Positions 16,508-25,445 of a stretch of 64,000 nucleotides of DNA are shown in pieces. The position numbers were made by a program, and so were the translations under genes. Origin of the DNA: Bradyrhizobium sp. WSM1743. Its GTDB lineage: Bacteria > Pseudomonadota > Alphaproteobacteria > Rhizobiales > Xanthobacteraceae. Numbering within the stretch: the stretch's first letter is position 1; every line of letters starts with the position of its first letter. The stretch is taken from the NCBI RefSeq assembly GCF_000473065.1, contig NZ_AXAZ01000031.1:1-64000 (forward strand), written 5' to 3'. The notes below the pieces were generated by a model. That model was not told the DNA's origin. It worked only from the letters and a program-made list of their open reading frames with translations, and searched no databases.

Positions 16508-16801
16508 TTGACGTCTCTCGCGCCCCCAAAACTATCTGATCACAAGAGGCGATGGTGCACCAACAGAATCGGCATCAGAAAGGGCTTGGCAGAGGTTGGC
16601 TACCCGGCCAACGCGTAGCGACTTGTCCGCCGCAGCGCGTGGAGTGAAGCTTGTAGGATGGGTAGAGTGAAGCGAAACCCTTCCTACGAGCCTGCGGGCG
16701 ACATGCTGACACCGTCTACGCCCAGTGATAGCATCCTTTCGTCATCGGCCTGCGAGGTTGTTCTCATAGGCGCACACGCAAGAACGTGTGAGGCAAGGAC
16801 A
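16508..16801. other. Intergenic stretch with relic sequence and half a family D repeat
   Basis: About 290 bases between divergent genes. Bases about 16565-16650 read, with stops, like a fragment of another ABC_sub_bind gene (GLAEVGY ... LVRR). A half copy of the family D repeat lies at 16652-16690. The rest probably carries the promoters of the two flanking genes, but I see no clear motif. Confidence 0.4.
16652..16690. repeat. Family D repeat, half copy
   Basis: GTAGGATGGGTAGAGTGAAG followed by CGAAACCCTTCCTACGAG: a collapsed version of the family D palindrome with only short internal sequence. Confidence 0.55.
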
Positions 16802-18103
16802 ATGCATTGGGGAGCGCTCTGCCGGCCGCGCGGTTGCCGCGGGTTTTTGTTACCCGTCATTGTCGTCTTCGTGCTCTCGGCGCCCCTGGCAAACGCACAG
16901 GACGGCCGAAGCTCGCCCGGCGATCCAGGGCCGGTCTTTTCGGATAGCGGTCCCGATGCCGATATCTACGGCGCGGCCGAGGGCTATCCGGTCGGCACGC
17001 GGGGAGCCGCCCCCCAGCTCGACAAGCTCGTCGGGGTCTACAGCCATTTCGGCGAGATCTACCCCTCGCGTCCGATCGGTCGCGCGACCGCGCCGTGGCA
17101 ATTCAAGCGCGCGCCGGAGCCATCGATCGCCTACAGCTTTGGCACCGAACGGCTGAGCATCGCGGACTACCTCAAGCGCAACCCGGTGACGGGACTCCTG
17201 ATCGCCAGGGACGACACCATCCTCTACGAGCACTATCAATATGCGCGGACCGACCACGACCGCTTTGTCTCGCAGTCCATGGCGAAGACGCTGGTGGCCA
17301 TGCTGGTCGGGATCGCGGTCTCCGAGGGACGGATCAAGTCGATCGACGACCTCGTCTCGACCTACGTCCCCGCCCTTGCAGGCACGGAATTTGGCAACAC
17401 ATCCATCCGCGCCTTGTTGAACATGTCTTCGGGCGTCGAATTCTCGGAAGTCTATGATGGGCACGACGACATCGCCCGGCTTGGGCGGGCCCTGTTCGTC
17501 GACGCGCCGAAAGATCCCGCTGCCATCGTCGCGCAGTTCAACACCCGAACCGCACCGCCAGGCGCCAAATTCCACTATGCCAGCGTTGAAACCGAGATCC
17601 TCGGCCTGGTCCTGCGCGCCGCTACGGGCATGCCGGTTGCCGACTATCTCCACGACCGGATCTGGGACCCCATCGGCACCGAAGCGGATGCCTCGTGGGC
17701 GATCGACGGGAGCGGGCAGGAGATCGCCTTTTGCTGCTTCAACGCGACCTTGCGCGACTATGCGCGCCTGGCCCGGTTACTCGCCCATGACGGCGCCTGG
17801 GAAGGCCGTCAATTGATCCCACGGCAATGGCTGCTGGATGCAACGACCGTGCGGCCGGCGGACGGCCATCTCGCCCCGCGCGTGGCCACGCCCTATTTCG
17901 GCTACGGCTATCAGGTGTGGCTCCTTCCCGGCGAGCAGCGCCGATTTGCCCTGCTCGGCATCCGCGGTCAGGTCATCCTGGTCGATCCCGCGTCCAAGCT
18001 CGTCATGGTGCACACGGCCGTTCGCCAAAAGCCGTCCGAGCCGGGCGCGCTCAGGGAGCCGCTCGCGTTGTGGTTCGCCGTGCTTCAGCAGCTGGGACAA
18101 TGA
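16802..18103 (+). CDS. Serine hydrolase, class C beta-lactamase / 6-aminohexanoate-dimer hydrolase type
   Basis: 433 residues with an export signal (PVIVVFVLSAPLANAQ). The catalytic set of the penicillin-recognising fold is present: Ser159 and Lys162 in 'VSQSMAKTL' (SxxK) and Tyr259 in 'FHYASVE' (YxS/N). The neighbourhood 'LLNMSSGVEFSEVYDGHDDIARL' resembles NylB-like 6-aminohexanoate-dimer hydrolases and esterases of family VIII more than true beta-lactamases. I start at ATG 16802 after AAGGACA; the frame is open further up but through repeat. Substrate cannot be inferred. Monocistronic. Confidence 0.88.
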   Translation: MHWGALCRPRGCRGFLLPVIVVFVLSAPLANAQDGRSSPGDPGPVFSDSGPDADIYGAAEGYPVGTRGAAPQLDKLVGVYSHFGEIYPSRPIGRATAPWQFKRAPEPSIAYSFGTERLSIADYLKRNPVTGLLIARDDTILYEHYQYARTDHDRFVSQSMAKTLVAMLVGIAVSEGRIKSIDDLVSTYVPALAGTEFGNTSIRALLNMSSGVEFSEVYDGHDDIARLGRALFVDAPKDPAAIVAQFNTRTAPPGAKFHYASVETEILGLVLRAATGMPVADYLHDRIWDPIGTEADASWAIDGSGQEIAFCCFNATLRDYARLARLLAHDGAWEGRQLIPRQWLLDATTVRPADGHLAPRVATPYFGYGYQVWLLPGEQRRFALLGIRGQVILVDPASKLVMVHTAVRQKPSEPGALREPLALWFAVLQQLGQ

Positions 18104-18292
18104 TGAAGTGATGACGCCCGCCGGCGGCATACGGCCGCACCGTCGCGCGGTCGGTCGCGTTCGTCCTCTTGGCCGGTACTTGGCGACCGTCCGGTGACGG
18201 GCCCGTCAGCGCCGCGGCTGCATTGAACCTGTCCGGCTTCCGGGAGCACCAACGGCGCGTAAGTCCCGATAGCAGCGACGAGGGAAGGCGCG

Positions 18293-19246
18293 ATGAGGAC
18301 CCTGAAAGCATCGATCTGCGTTGCAGTCACTGCACTTGCCTTGAGCCTGTCGTTCGGCGCGCCATCCTATGCCGAAGAGGACGAGGCGGGCACGCTCACG
18401 CGGCAGATGAAGGAACTTTATCGGGCCGGGAAGTACATGGAAGCGCTGCCGTTGGCCCAGAAGTCGCTGGCCCTTCGCGAGAAGGAGTTTGGCCCTGATG
18501 ATCCGCACGTCGCGATGCCGCTGAACGACCTCGGCACGATCCATTACAATCTCGGCCAATACGCCGTTGCCGAACCGCTGTACAAGCGCGCGCTGGCCAT
18601 CCGGGAGAAGACACTCGGTCCGAATCATGCCGAAGTCGCAATGGTGCTGAACAATCTGGGCGATCTCTATCGCGCGTTAGAGCGTTACGCGGAAGCGGAG
18701 CCGCTTCTCAAGCGGTCGATCGCCATTAGCGAGAAAAGCGATGATCCGTCGATCGTGCTGGCGTTGAGCAACCTCGGCGCCGTTTACAGCAATCAGGGCC
18801 GGTACGATCAGGCTGTACCGCAGTTCAAGCGAGGCCTCGCCGTGCTCCAGAAAGCGCTCGGCCCCGACGATCCCGAAGCCACGGTGCTGATGAACAATTT
18901 GGCCGACGCTTATATCAATCGGCATCGCTATGCCGATGCCGAGCGGCTGCTGAAGCGGTCGATGGTGGTGACCGAGAAGGCGTTCGGCCCCGATCATCCC
19001 GACATCGCGCAGGCACAGAACAATCTGGCTGCGCTCTATGCGCGTCAGGGGCGCAGCGCCGAAGCCGAGCGGCTGTTCAAGCGGTCGGTGGCCACCTTCG
19101 AGAAGACCCTCGGCCCCAACCATCCGGATCTCGCCGGCGTTCTTGATAATCTCGCCGGTCTCTACAAGGATCAGGGCCGCTATGCCGATGCCGAGCAAGT
19201 CTTGAAACGGTCGATGGCCATTCGGGGGAAGACAAGGCCGATCTGA
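18293..19246 (+). CDS. Secreted tetratricopeptide repeat protein
   Basis: 317 residues: a signal peptide (VAVTALALSLSFGAPSYA), then about six kinesin-light-chain-type TPR units of 42 residues with the consensus 'LGPDHPDVAxxLNNLAxLYxxQGRYADAEPLxKRS'. A good GAGGGAAGG site precedes ATG 18293. The array stops abruptly at 'SMAIRGKTRPI'. A paralogue in this window (30484-33078) continues the same array into a CHAT domain, so this protein may be a shortened relative. TPRs bind protein partners; the partner is unknown. Confidence 0.85.
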   Translation: MRTLKASICVAVTALALSLSFGAPSYAEEDEAGTLTRQMKELYRAGKYMEALPLAQKSLALREKEFGPDDPHVAMPLNDLGTIHYNLGQYAVAEPLYKRALAIREKTLGPNHAEVAMVLNNLGDLYRALERYAEAEPLLKRSIAISEKSDDPSIVLALSNLGAVYSNQGRYDQAVPQFKRGLAVLQKALGPDDPEATVLMNNLADAYINRHRYADAERLLKRSMVVTEKAFGPDHPDIAQAQNNLAALYARQGRSAEAERLFKRSVATFEKTLGPNHPDLAGVLDNLAGLYKDQGRYADAEQVLKRSMAIRGKTRPI

Positions 19247-19313
19247 GCAGGTCGGCCCGGCCGGTCGGGACATCCTTGGTGTGAGGATCATCAGCGGATC
19301 GCGTTGAGGGGCC

Positions 19314-19844
19314 ATGACGAAGCCTGCAAGACTGCTCCAACTTGTCGTCGCCCTGACGTGGCTCGGATTGTCTGCCGCAACGGCGGCCGGCGCCCCATCG
19401 AATGACATGTGGAGCGGCGCATGGACCTTCGAAATGGACCGCCAGGATCGGCCATGGCTCGTCTTTTCCGACCCGCGCGGCAAGACAATATTCCGCATCG
19501 GCTGCGGTTCGCATTTCGAACTGGATGCGGTCTATCCGGGCAACGCGCCGACACAGGAGCACACCGAGGCCTCGATCAGGATCGGCAACGGCAAGACGCA
19601 GATGGATTTCGCCGGCTTCACATATGCCGGTCCCGAATCGTTCCCGCCGAGCACCTCGATGTTCAACCAGGCGGACCTTGGTCATCCCGGGCTTGCCGAT
19701 GATCAATGGCGGGTGCTGGAAGACCGCGTCCTCGATCTTTTGGGGTCCGGGCGGCCCCTGAGGGTCTCCGCCGAAGGTAAAAGCTACGTGCTACCGCCGA
19801 TCAAGGCATCGCGGTGGCGCGCGCGTTTTCAAAAGATCTGCTGA
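19314..19844 (+). CDS. Secreted hypothetical protein
   Basis: 176 residues with a signal peptide (LLQLVVALTWLGLSAATAAGA). The mature part 'DMWSGAWTFEMDRQDRPWLVFSDPRGKTIFRIGCGSHFELDAVYPG' looks beta-rich; only two or three Cys are present and no motif I recognise. GAGGGG precedes the ATG, and the spacing of 67 bases from the TPR gene allows co-transcription. I do not know a function. Confidence 0.7.
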   Translation: MTKPARLLQLVVALTWLGLSAATAAGAPSNDMWSGAWTFEMDRQDRPWLVFSDPRGKTIFRIGCGSHFELDAVYPGNAPTQEHTEASIRIGNGKTQMDFAGFTYAGPESFPPSTSMFNQADLGHPGLADDQWRVLEDRVLDLLGSGRPLRVSAEGKSYVLPPIKASRWRARFQKIC

Positions 19845-20030
19845 TGCTGACTGTGGCAGGGGCGCGCGCGCCTCAGGCCGCTTTTTTATCGTATTGATGG
19901 TTCGATCATGTCGGCATCGACGGGTCTCGATCGTCCTTGGATGGACATGTCCCGCACGAGCGGTGCATGGATCCCGCGCGGACGAATCGATGTCACCCCG
20001 GGCCGTCAAAATCGAACTGGAGCAATACCC

Positions 20031-20447
20031 ATGAGGATCGCCGTCGAAACCTGCGTCGCAGCCCCCATCGATCAGGTCTGGCAGGCCTATACGACGCCTG
20101 CCGACATCGTGAAGTGGAATGCGGCGTCCGACGACTGGCATACGACCAAGGCGACGGTCGACCTGCGGGAGGGCGGAGCCTTCTCGTCGCGGATGGAAGC
20201 CAAGGACGGCAGCATGGGCTTCGACTTCGCCGGCACCTACACGAAAATCGTCGAGCAGAGGCGGATCGAATACGCCTTTGGCGATCGCAAGGCCGAGGTC
20301 GAGTTCGTGCCGGGCGCGAAAGGCGTTGTCGTCCGCGTCGTGTTTGATGGCGAAACGACGCACTCGGAGGAGCAGCAGCGGAGTGGCTGGCAGGCGATCC
20401 TCGACAATTTCGCAAGGTACGTCGAGGGGAAGCAGAAGATGCTGTGA
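20031..20447 (+). CDS. SRPBCC / AHSA1-type protein
   Basis: 138 residues with the START-like fold hallmarks: 'AVETCVAAPIDQVWQAYTTPADIVKWNAASDDWHTTKATVDLREGGAFSSRMEAKDGS', 'FDFAGTYTKIVEQRRIEYAFGD' and 'GWQAILDNFARYVEGK'. These are typical of the Aha1-domain (activator of Hsp90 ATPase homologue 1) polyketide-cyclase-like family, small ligand-binding proteins of the cytoplasm. Start at ATG 20031 behind GGAGC. The longer frame from 19908 is not homologous. Confidence 0.88.
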   Translation: MRIAVETCVAAPIDQVWQAYTTPADIVKWNAASDDWHTTKATVDLREGGAFSSRMEAKDGSMGFDFAGTYTKIVEQRRIEYAFGDRKAEVEFVPGAKGVVVRVVFDGETTHSEEQQRSGWQAILDNFARYVEGKQKML

Positions 20448-20474
20448 GGTTGCGCCTACGCGAGCACGGCTTTC

Positions 20475-20563
20475 TTAGGGTGGGCAAAGGCGCGCGGAGC
20501 GCCATGCCCACCACTCTTCCCGACCGCACACAAGCGGGTGGACACGCTTCGCTTTACCCACCC
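20475..20563. repeat. Palindromic intergenic repeat, family D-like (copy 3)
   Basis: TAGGGTGGGCAAAGG...GCCATGCCCACC is followed by GGGTGGACACGCTTCGCTTT...ACCCACCC. It separates two convergent genes (SRPBCC protein and alpha/beta hydrolase) and may terminate both. Confidence 0.6.
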
Positions 20564-20594
20564 CAGAAACCCATCCCGCTAAATGAGACCGATC

Positions 20595-21389
20595 TCACGC
20601 GGCTTTGGTCAACACGTCCGTCAACCAATCCGGCTCGACGATCATGACCGAGTGGCCGGACGTGGTGTTTTCGAGGACGGTCCAGGAGTTGTCCGCCTTG
20701 CACTCCGCTGCGGCCTTGTCCATGGCAGCCGCCTGGAATTTCGGCAGGCGGATGTAGGTTTTCTTGGCGACCTTTTCGCGCGCGCCCGAGAGTTTGACCG
20801 GCTGCAGGAATGTGCCGACGGGGTGTGGGGTGACCTTCGACAGGACCCAGGCCACATCCTTCGGATCGTTGAACGCATTCGGAGGAAGCGCCTTGGGAGC
20901 CGGACGGCTGATCGCGCCTTCTTCGATGGGGAAGGGAACGAGGTCCCGAAACGACTGGCCGTCCGCGGGCTTGAGTGCATCGACCCAGACGATGGAGGAC
21001 ACCCGGCTTCCGATCCGTTCGAGCGCGCCGGATGCCGGACAGCCGCCATACGAATGGGCAACGAGGCAGACGTCCGTCAGGTCTTCCCATTCGACGAGAT
21101 TGGCGATGTCGGCAATGTGCGTGTCGAGGGTTATGTCCTTGTTCAGAAGGTGTGAGCGCTCTGCCAATCCGGTCAGCGTCAGCGGATACACGCGATGACC
21201 TTGCTTCTGCAGGCGTTCCGTGACTCGATGCCAGGACCAGGCGCCGTAATACGCGCCGGGAACGAGCACATAGGTTCTTTGTGTCGATTGCGCGCGGGCC
21301 GGACCGATGAATGCGCCTGATGCTATTGCTGAGGCCGAGCCTGCCGCAGCGCCAAGGAGTCTGCGACGCGTGATGCTTGAATGAATCAT
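20595..21389 (-). CDS. Tat-exported alpha/beta hydrolase
   Basis: 264 residues. The N terminus ITRRRLLGAAAGSASAIASGAFIGPARA is a twin-arginine-type signal. The hydrolase core starts 'TYVLVPGAYYGAWSWHRVTERLQKQGHRVYPLTLTGLAERSHL', as in the AbhydroLase_6 / salicylate-esterase-like group. The nucleophile elbow is AHSYGG and the catalytic His lies in 'TTSGHSVMIVEPDWL'. A good GGAG site precedes ATG 21389. A 12-base palindrome ATGCAGGTGCAT 41 bases upstream of the start also occurs before the marR gene at 56.8 kb, suggesting shared regulation. Confidence 0.9.
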   Translation of the reverse strand: MIHSSITRRRLLGAAAGSASAIASGAFIGPARAQSTQRTYVLVPGAYYGAWSWHRVTERLQKQGHRVYPLTLTGLAERSHLLNKDITLDTHIADIANLVEWEDLTDVCLVAHSYGGCPASGALERIGSRVSSIVWVDALKPADGQSFRDLVPFPIEEGAISRPAPKALPPNAFNDPKDVAWVLSKVTPHPVGTFLQPVKLSGAREKVAKKTYIRLPKFQAAAMDKAAAECKADNSWTVLENTTSGHSVMIVEPDWLTDVLTKAA

Positions 21390-21429
21390 GAAATAACTCC
21401 GTTGGGTTGAATGATTTATACTTGAAATT

Positions 21430-21441
21430 ATGCAGGTGCAT
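21430..21441. promoter_or_regulatory. Palindrome ATGCAGGTGCAT, candidate MarR-type operator
   Basis: ATGCA-GG-TGCAT, with CTTGAAAT just beside it, lies in the upstream region of the alpha/beta hydrolase. The identical 12-mer, again near CTTGAAAT, lies upstream of the marR gene at 56808-56819. Confidence 0.5.
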
Positions 21442-21467
21442 GCCAGTGCGGGCTCATCCTAGCGCGC

Positions 21468-21598
21468 AGAATGGCTGGAGCGAAGCGAAACCCGTCAAGC
21501 TTCATGCTGGAGATCGGATCGAGCAAGAGTCACTAGATAGTGCGTCCGCCGCTGAGGGCGATGGGTTTCGCAAGAGCTCAACCCATCCTACGAGCTGC
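21468..21598. repeat. Palindromic intergenic repeat, family D (copy 4)
   Basis: GGCTGGAGCGAAGCGAAACC on the left and GATGGGTTTCGCAAGAGCTC...AACCCATCCTACGAGC on the right, with an unrelated core of about 60 bases between the arms. Confidence 0.65.
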
Positions 21599-21714
21599 AT
21601 GCGGACAGGCGCCTATCTCACACCCGCTGCGATGATGCCACTATACCCCTGTTTTGCCCGACGGGTCAAACCGATTTCGGTAAATCGAAAAACACAATTC
21701 CGCCAAGGGGGTGG

Positions 21715-21740
21715 CTACTGTGCATGGGGTTGTTTTCGCA
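21715..21740 (+). repeat. 26-base dispersed motif (copy 1)
   Basis: CTACTGTGCATGGGGTTG continuing to TTTTCGCA is identical to 49651-49676, then followed in both places by T-rich sequence. I recall this element being frequent in Bradyrhizobium intergenic DNA; its function is unknown. Confidence 0.7.
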
Positions 21741-21806
21741 TTTTTTGCTTGCGGGCCTCGGCTAACAGGACCGAGCCTCGTCACACCCGAAGCGTCCCGC
21801 GCCTCG

Positions 21807-23618
21807 TCAGCTATCCACCTTCAGTGCGGCAATAAAAGCTTCCTGCGGGATGTCGACCTTGCCGAACTGCCGCATCTTCTTCTTGCCTTCCTTCTGCTTC
21901 TCCAGAAGCTTGCGCTTACGCGTGATGTCGCCGCCGTAGCATTTTGCGGTGACGTCCTTGCGCAGCGCGCGCACCGTTTCGCGGGCGATCACCTTGCCGC
22001 CGATCGCCGCCTGGATCGGGATCTGGAACATGTGCGGCGGGATCAGCTCCTTCATCTTCTCGACCATGGCGCGGCCGCGCCCTTCCGCGCGGGTGCGGTG
22101 GACCAGCATCGAGAGCGCATCGACCGGCTCGGCATTGACCAGGATCTGCATCTTGACGAGATCGGCCGGCTTGTAGTCGGTCAGGTGATAGTCGAACGAG
22201 GCGTAGCCTTTGGAGACCGACTTCAGGCGGTCATAGAAGTCGAACACGACCTCGTTGAGCGGCAGGTCGTATTTCACCATGGCGCGGGAGCCGACGTAGG
22301 TGAGCTCCTTCTGCGAGCCGCGGCGGTCCTGGCACAGCTTCAAGACGCTGCCGAGATATTCGTCCGGCGTGAGGATGGTCGCCTCGATCCAGGGCTCGTC
22401 GATCTCGGCGATCTTGACCACGTCGGGCATGTCGACGGGATTGTGGATCTCGATCTCCTGGCCGTCGGTGAGCTTCATCTTGTAGATGACGCTCGGCGCG
22501 GTCGCGATCAGGTTGAGATCGAACTCGCGCGACAGCCGCTCCTGGATGATCTCGAGGTGCAGCAGCCCAAGGAAGCCGCAGCGGAAGCCGAAGCCGAGCG
22601 CGGCGGAGGTCTCCATCTCGAAGGAGAAGCTGGCGTCGTTGAGGCGCAGCTTGCCCATCGCCGCGCGCAGCGTCTCGAAATCGTCGGCGTCGACCGGGAA
22701 CAGGCCGCAGAACACCACGGGGATCGCCGGCTTGAAGCCTGGCAGCATCTCGGCGACCGGCTTCCTGTCGTCGGTGATGGTGTCGCCGACGCGGGTGTCG
22801 GCGACTTCCTTGATCGCGGCGGTGATGAAGCCGATCTCGCCGGGGCCGAGCTCCTCGACCTGCTGCATCTTCGGCGTGAAGAAGCCGACGCGCTCGACGT
22901 CGTAGGCTGCACCCGTGCCCATCATGCGCACGCGCTGGCCCTTCTTCATGGTGCCGTCGACGATGCGCACCAGCACGACGACGCCGAGATAGACGTCGTA
23001 CCAGCTGTCGACCAAGAGCGCCTTCAGCGTGGCGTCGCGATCGCCCTTCGGCGGCGGCAGGCGGGTGACGATGGCTTCGAGCACATCGGGAACGCCGAGG
23101 CCGGTCTTGGCCGAGATCATCACGGCGTCGGAAGCGTCGATGCCGATGACGTCCTCGATCTGCTGCTTGACCTTCTCGGGCTCGGCCGCGGGCAGGTCGA
23201 CCTTGTTCAGGACCGGAACGATCTCGTGATTGTTGTCGAGCGCCTGGTAGACGTTGGCGAGCGTCTGCGCTTCGACGCCCTGGCTGGCGTCGACGACCAG
23301 GAGGGAACCCTCGCACGCCGCCAGCGACCGCGAGACTTCGTAGGCGAAGTCGACATGGCCGGGCGTGTCCATCAGGTTGAAGATGTAATCCTTGCCGTCC
23401 TTGGCGCGGTACGAGAGCCGCACCGTCTGCGCCTTGATGGTGATGCCGCGCTCGCGCTCGATGTCCATGGAATCGAGCACCTGCTCCTTGCCCGCCATCT
23501 CGCGGTCGGAGAGGCCGCCGGTCATCTGGATCAGGCGGTCGGCCAGCGTCGATTTGCCATGGTCGATATGGGCGACGATGGAGAAGTTGCGGATGTTGGA
23601 AATGGGGACGGTCGTCAT
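21807..23618 (-). CDS. lepA: Elongation factor 4 (LepA)
   Basis: 603-residue translational GTPase that back-translocates or remodels stalled ribosomes. The G1 motif AHIDHGKST, switch 'ERERGITIKAQTVRL', G3 DTPGHVDF, G4 NKVDLP and G5 SAKTG are all clear, and the LepA-specific C-terminal domain is present ('CYGGDITRKRKLLEKQKEGKKKMRQFGKVDIPQEAFIAALK'). Start at ATG 23618 (MTTVPISNIRNF); the 13-codon upstream extension is not conserved. Length is normal. Monocistronic. Confidence 0.98.
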   Translation of the reverse strand: MTTVPISNIRNFSIVAHIDHGKSTLADRLIQMTGGLSDREMAGKEQVLDSMDIERERGITIKAQTVRLSYRAKDGKDYIFNLMDTPGHVDFAYEVSRSLAACEGSLLVVDASQGVEAQTLANVYQALDNNHEIVPVLNKVDLPAAEPEKVKQQIEDVIGIDASDAVMISAKTGLGVPDVLEAIVTRLPPPKGDRDATLKALLVDSWYDVYLGVVVLVRIVDGTMKKGQRVRMMGTGAAYDVERVGFFTPKMQQVEELGPGEIGFITAAIKEVADTRVGDTITDDRKPVAEMLPGFKPAIPVVFCGLFPVDADDFETLRAAMGKLRLNDASFSFEMETSAALGFGFRCGFLGLLHLEIIQERLSREFDLNLIATAPSVIYKMKLTDGQEIEIHNPVDMPDVVKIAEIDEPWIEATILTPDEYLGSVLKLCQDRRGSQKELTYVGSRAMVKYDLPLNEVVFDFYDRLKSVSKGYASFDYHLTDYKPADLVKMQILVNAEPVDALSMLVHRTRAEGRGRAMVEKMKELIPPHMFQIPIQAAIGGKVIARETVRALRKDVTAKCYGGDITRKRKLLEKQKEGKKKMRQFGKVDIPQEAFIAALKVDS

Positions 23619-23732
23619 GGGCGCGGGATACCACTCACATCCCCGTGCGGCAACCATATTGCTGTATTTTCAGGGCCTTTCTTCACGCCAAGCTGATTCC
23701 ACGGACGCCCAAAACGCGCTAGCAAGCGGCCC

Positions 23733-25370
23733 ATGTCCAAGCCCATGTCGACGACCTCTCTTCCCACGGCCAGAGCGCGGGCGAAGACCCGCTTGAGCTA
23801 CAACCGCTTCCGGGCCTGGCTGGTTGCCTGCGCGGTCCGCCCCGAGGCGGGCCTGTGGCTGGTGATCCAGCTCGCCATCCTGCACGCGGTGCTCTGGACC
23901 TTCATCCTGATCAATCTCAAGGCGGCGCAGGACGTTCACATGGACGTCGCAGAAGCCTATGGCTGGGGCCAGAAATTCCTCTGGGGCTACGGCAAGCACC
24001 CGCCGCTGTCGGGCTGGGTGGCCGGCCTCTGGTTCAAGGTGTTCCCGGCGGCGGACTGGGCGACCTATGCGCTCGCGATGGCGACGGTGAGCGTCGGCAT
24101 GGTGATCTGCTGGTTCGTGAGCTTGCGCGTGGTGGATGCGCGGCGCGCGTTCCTGGCCGTGGTGATGATCGCACTCTACCCGATCTTCAATTTCAAGGGC
24201 TTCAAGTACAACCCGGACCTGCTCCAGCTCGTCACGTTGCCGCTCTTGGTGCTCGCTTATCTCAACGCATTCGAGAAGCGAAGCTGGCAATCCGGAATCT
24301 TGCTCGGGCTTGCCGGTGCGCTGGCGCTGATGACCAAATATTGGGTGCTGACCATGATCGGCGCCATCGGCCTTGCTGCGCTGATCCATCCCGACCGGTT
24401 GCGCTTCCTGTCGTCGCCGGCGCCGTGGGTGGCGATCGCGACGATGGTCGCGGCGATGATCCCGCACATCGTCTGGCTGGCGGATGCGCATTTCGTGCCG
24501 TTGACCTATGCCGGCGACACCTACAGCCTCCAGGACAAAACCCAGGTGCACCAGCTCGTCGCCGGCTACGCGCTGCATAATCTGGGCTTGCTGGCGTTGC
24601 CGGTGGCGATCGCGGCGCTGGCCATGGCGCTGGTGCGGCCTTGGGTCAAGCTGCTGCTGCGCGCGCCCTCGCGCATCGTCACGCGCGCCTGGGCGCGCGG
24701 CGCCAATTCCGGCGTCAATGTCCCGCAGGCGTTGAACGTCTGGATCATCCAGGTCATCGTCGCGTTCGGGCCGCCGCTCGGCGCGCTGGTGTTCAGCATC
24801 TACATGAAGACCGATTGGGGCATCTCGCTGTTCTTCCTGGTGCCGCTGGCGCTGGTCGCGATCCCGACCTTGCGCGTGCAGAGCACCGTGCTGTTCAACA
24901 TCGCCGCGATCTGGCTCGTGCTCAGCGCCGCGACGCTCATAGCTTCGCCCTGGATCGCCGCGCGCGAGATGGCGGCCAATGCCGGCAACACCGCGACCTA
25001 TGGCGCGCGCTCGGAGCTGGCGCGCGAGCTGACGCAGTCCTGGCACGCGCGCTTTGCCTCGCGCTGGGCCGTCGTCGTGGGGACGATGGAGACGATTCAG
25101 CCGATGGTGTTCTACAGCCCCGATCACCCCAGCCCGTTCACGCCGAACGAAGCCTGGGCCTCCGGGCTGACCTCGCTCGACGACGTCAAGAGATACGGCT
25201 TCATCGGCGTGTTCGATGCGACCGACGAACGCCTGCCCAAGTTCGAGAAATGGGTATCCGAGACCGCGCCGAACGCCGAGCGCATGGTGATGACCACGCG
25301 GCGCTTCACCCACGGCAAGGCCGGCCCGGCAATGAGCTGGAACGTCTATATCGTGCCGCCGGGGAAGTGA
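23733..25370 (+). CDS. GT39-family membrane glycosyltransferase (ArnT-like)
   Basis: 545 residues with about ten hydrophobic segments. The first luminal loop has 'DVAEAYGWGQKFLWGYGKHPPLSGWVAGLWFKVFP', the acidic and 'KHPPL' motifs of the PMT/GT39 (ArnT, RgtB-like) superfamily that transfers sugars from polyprenyl-phosphate donors. 'KYNPDLLQLVTLPLLVLAYLNAFEKRSWQSGILLGLAGALALMTKYW' is also typical. The target is likely lipid A or another envelope glycan, but that is inference. ATG 23733 or 23745 could be the start. Divergent from lepA. Confidence 0.85.
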   Translation: MSKPMSTTSLPTARARAKTRLSYNRFRAWLVACAVRPEAGLWLVIQLAILHAVLWTFILINLKAAQDVHMDVAEAYGWGQKFLWGYGKHPPLSGWVAGLWFKVFPAADWATYALAMATVSVGMVICWFVSLRVVDARRAFLAVVMIALYPIFNFKGFKYNPDLLQLVTLPLLVLAYLNAFEKRSWQSGILLGLAGALALMTKYWVLTMIGAIGLAALIHPDRLRFLSSPAPWVAIATMVAAMIPHIVWLADAHFVPLTYAGDTYSLQDKTQVHQLVAGYALHNLGLLALPVAIAALAMALVRPWVKLLLRAPSRIVTRAWARGANSGVNVPQALNVWIIQVIVAFGPPLGALVFSIYMKTDWGISLFFLVPLALVAIPTLRVQSTVLFNIAAIWLVLSAATLIASPWIAAREMAANAGNTATYGARSELARELTQSWHARFASRWAVVVGTMETIQPMVFYSPDHPSPFTPNEAWASGLTSLDDVKRYGFIGVFDATDERLPKFEKWVSETAPNAERMVMTTRRFTHGKAGPAMSWNVYIVPPGK

Positions 25371-25373
25371 CCG

Positions 25374-25438
25374 AAGGTCATTCCGGGGCGATGCGCAGCA
25401 TCGAACTCTGGTGCTGTCGCACCATCCCGGAATGACGT
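25374..25438. repeat. Palindromic repeat, family E (copy 1)
   Basis: GGTCATTCCGGGGCGATGCG...GCATCGAACTC...GCACCATCCCGGAATGACG: a 65-base inverted repeat between the convergent glycosyltransferase and HPr genes, probably able to terminate transcription. A relative lies at 41906-42054. Confidence 0.7.
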
Positions 25439-25445
25439 TGGGGGT

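Larger units (their letters stand above)
21390..21806. other. Intergenic region with repeats and operator-like site
   Basis: About 420 bases between lepA and the alpha/beta hydrolase. It contains the hydrolase promoter with an ATGCAGGTGCAT palindrome, a family D repeat (21468-21598) and a 26-base element that recurs at 49651. No gene seen. Confidence 0.6.

Noticed and set aside
21767..21786. CTCGG...CCGAG hairpin after lepA as terminator
   Set aside because: Only a 5-bp stem and no U-run on the relevant strand.
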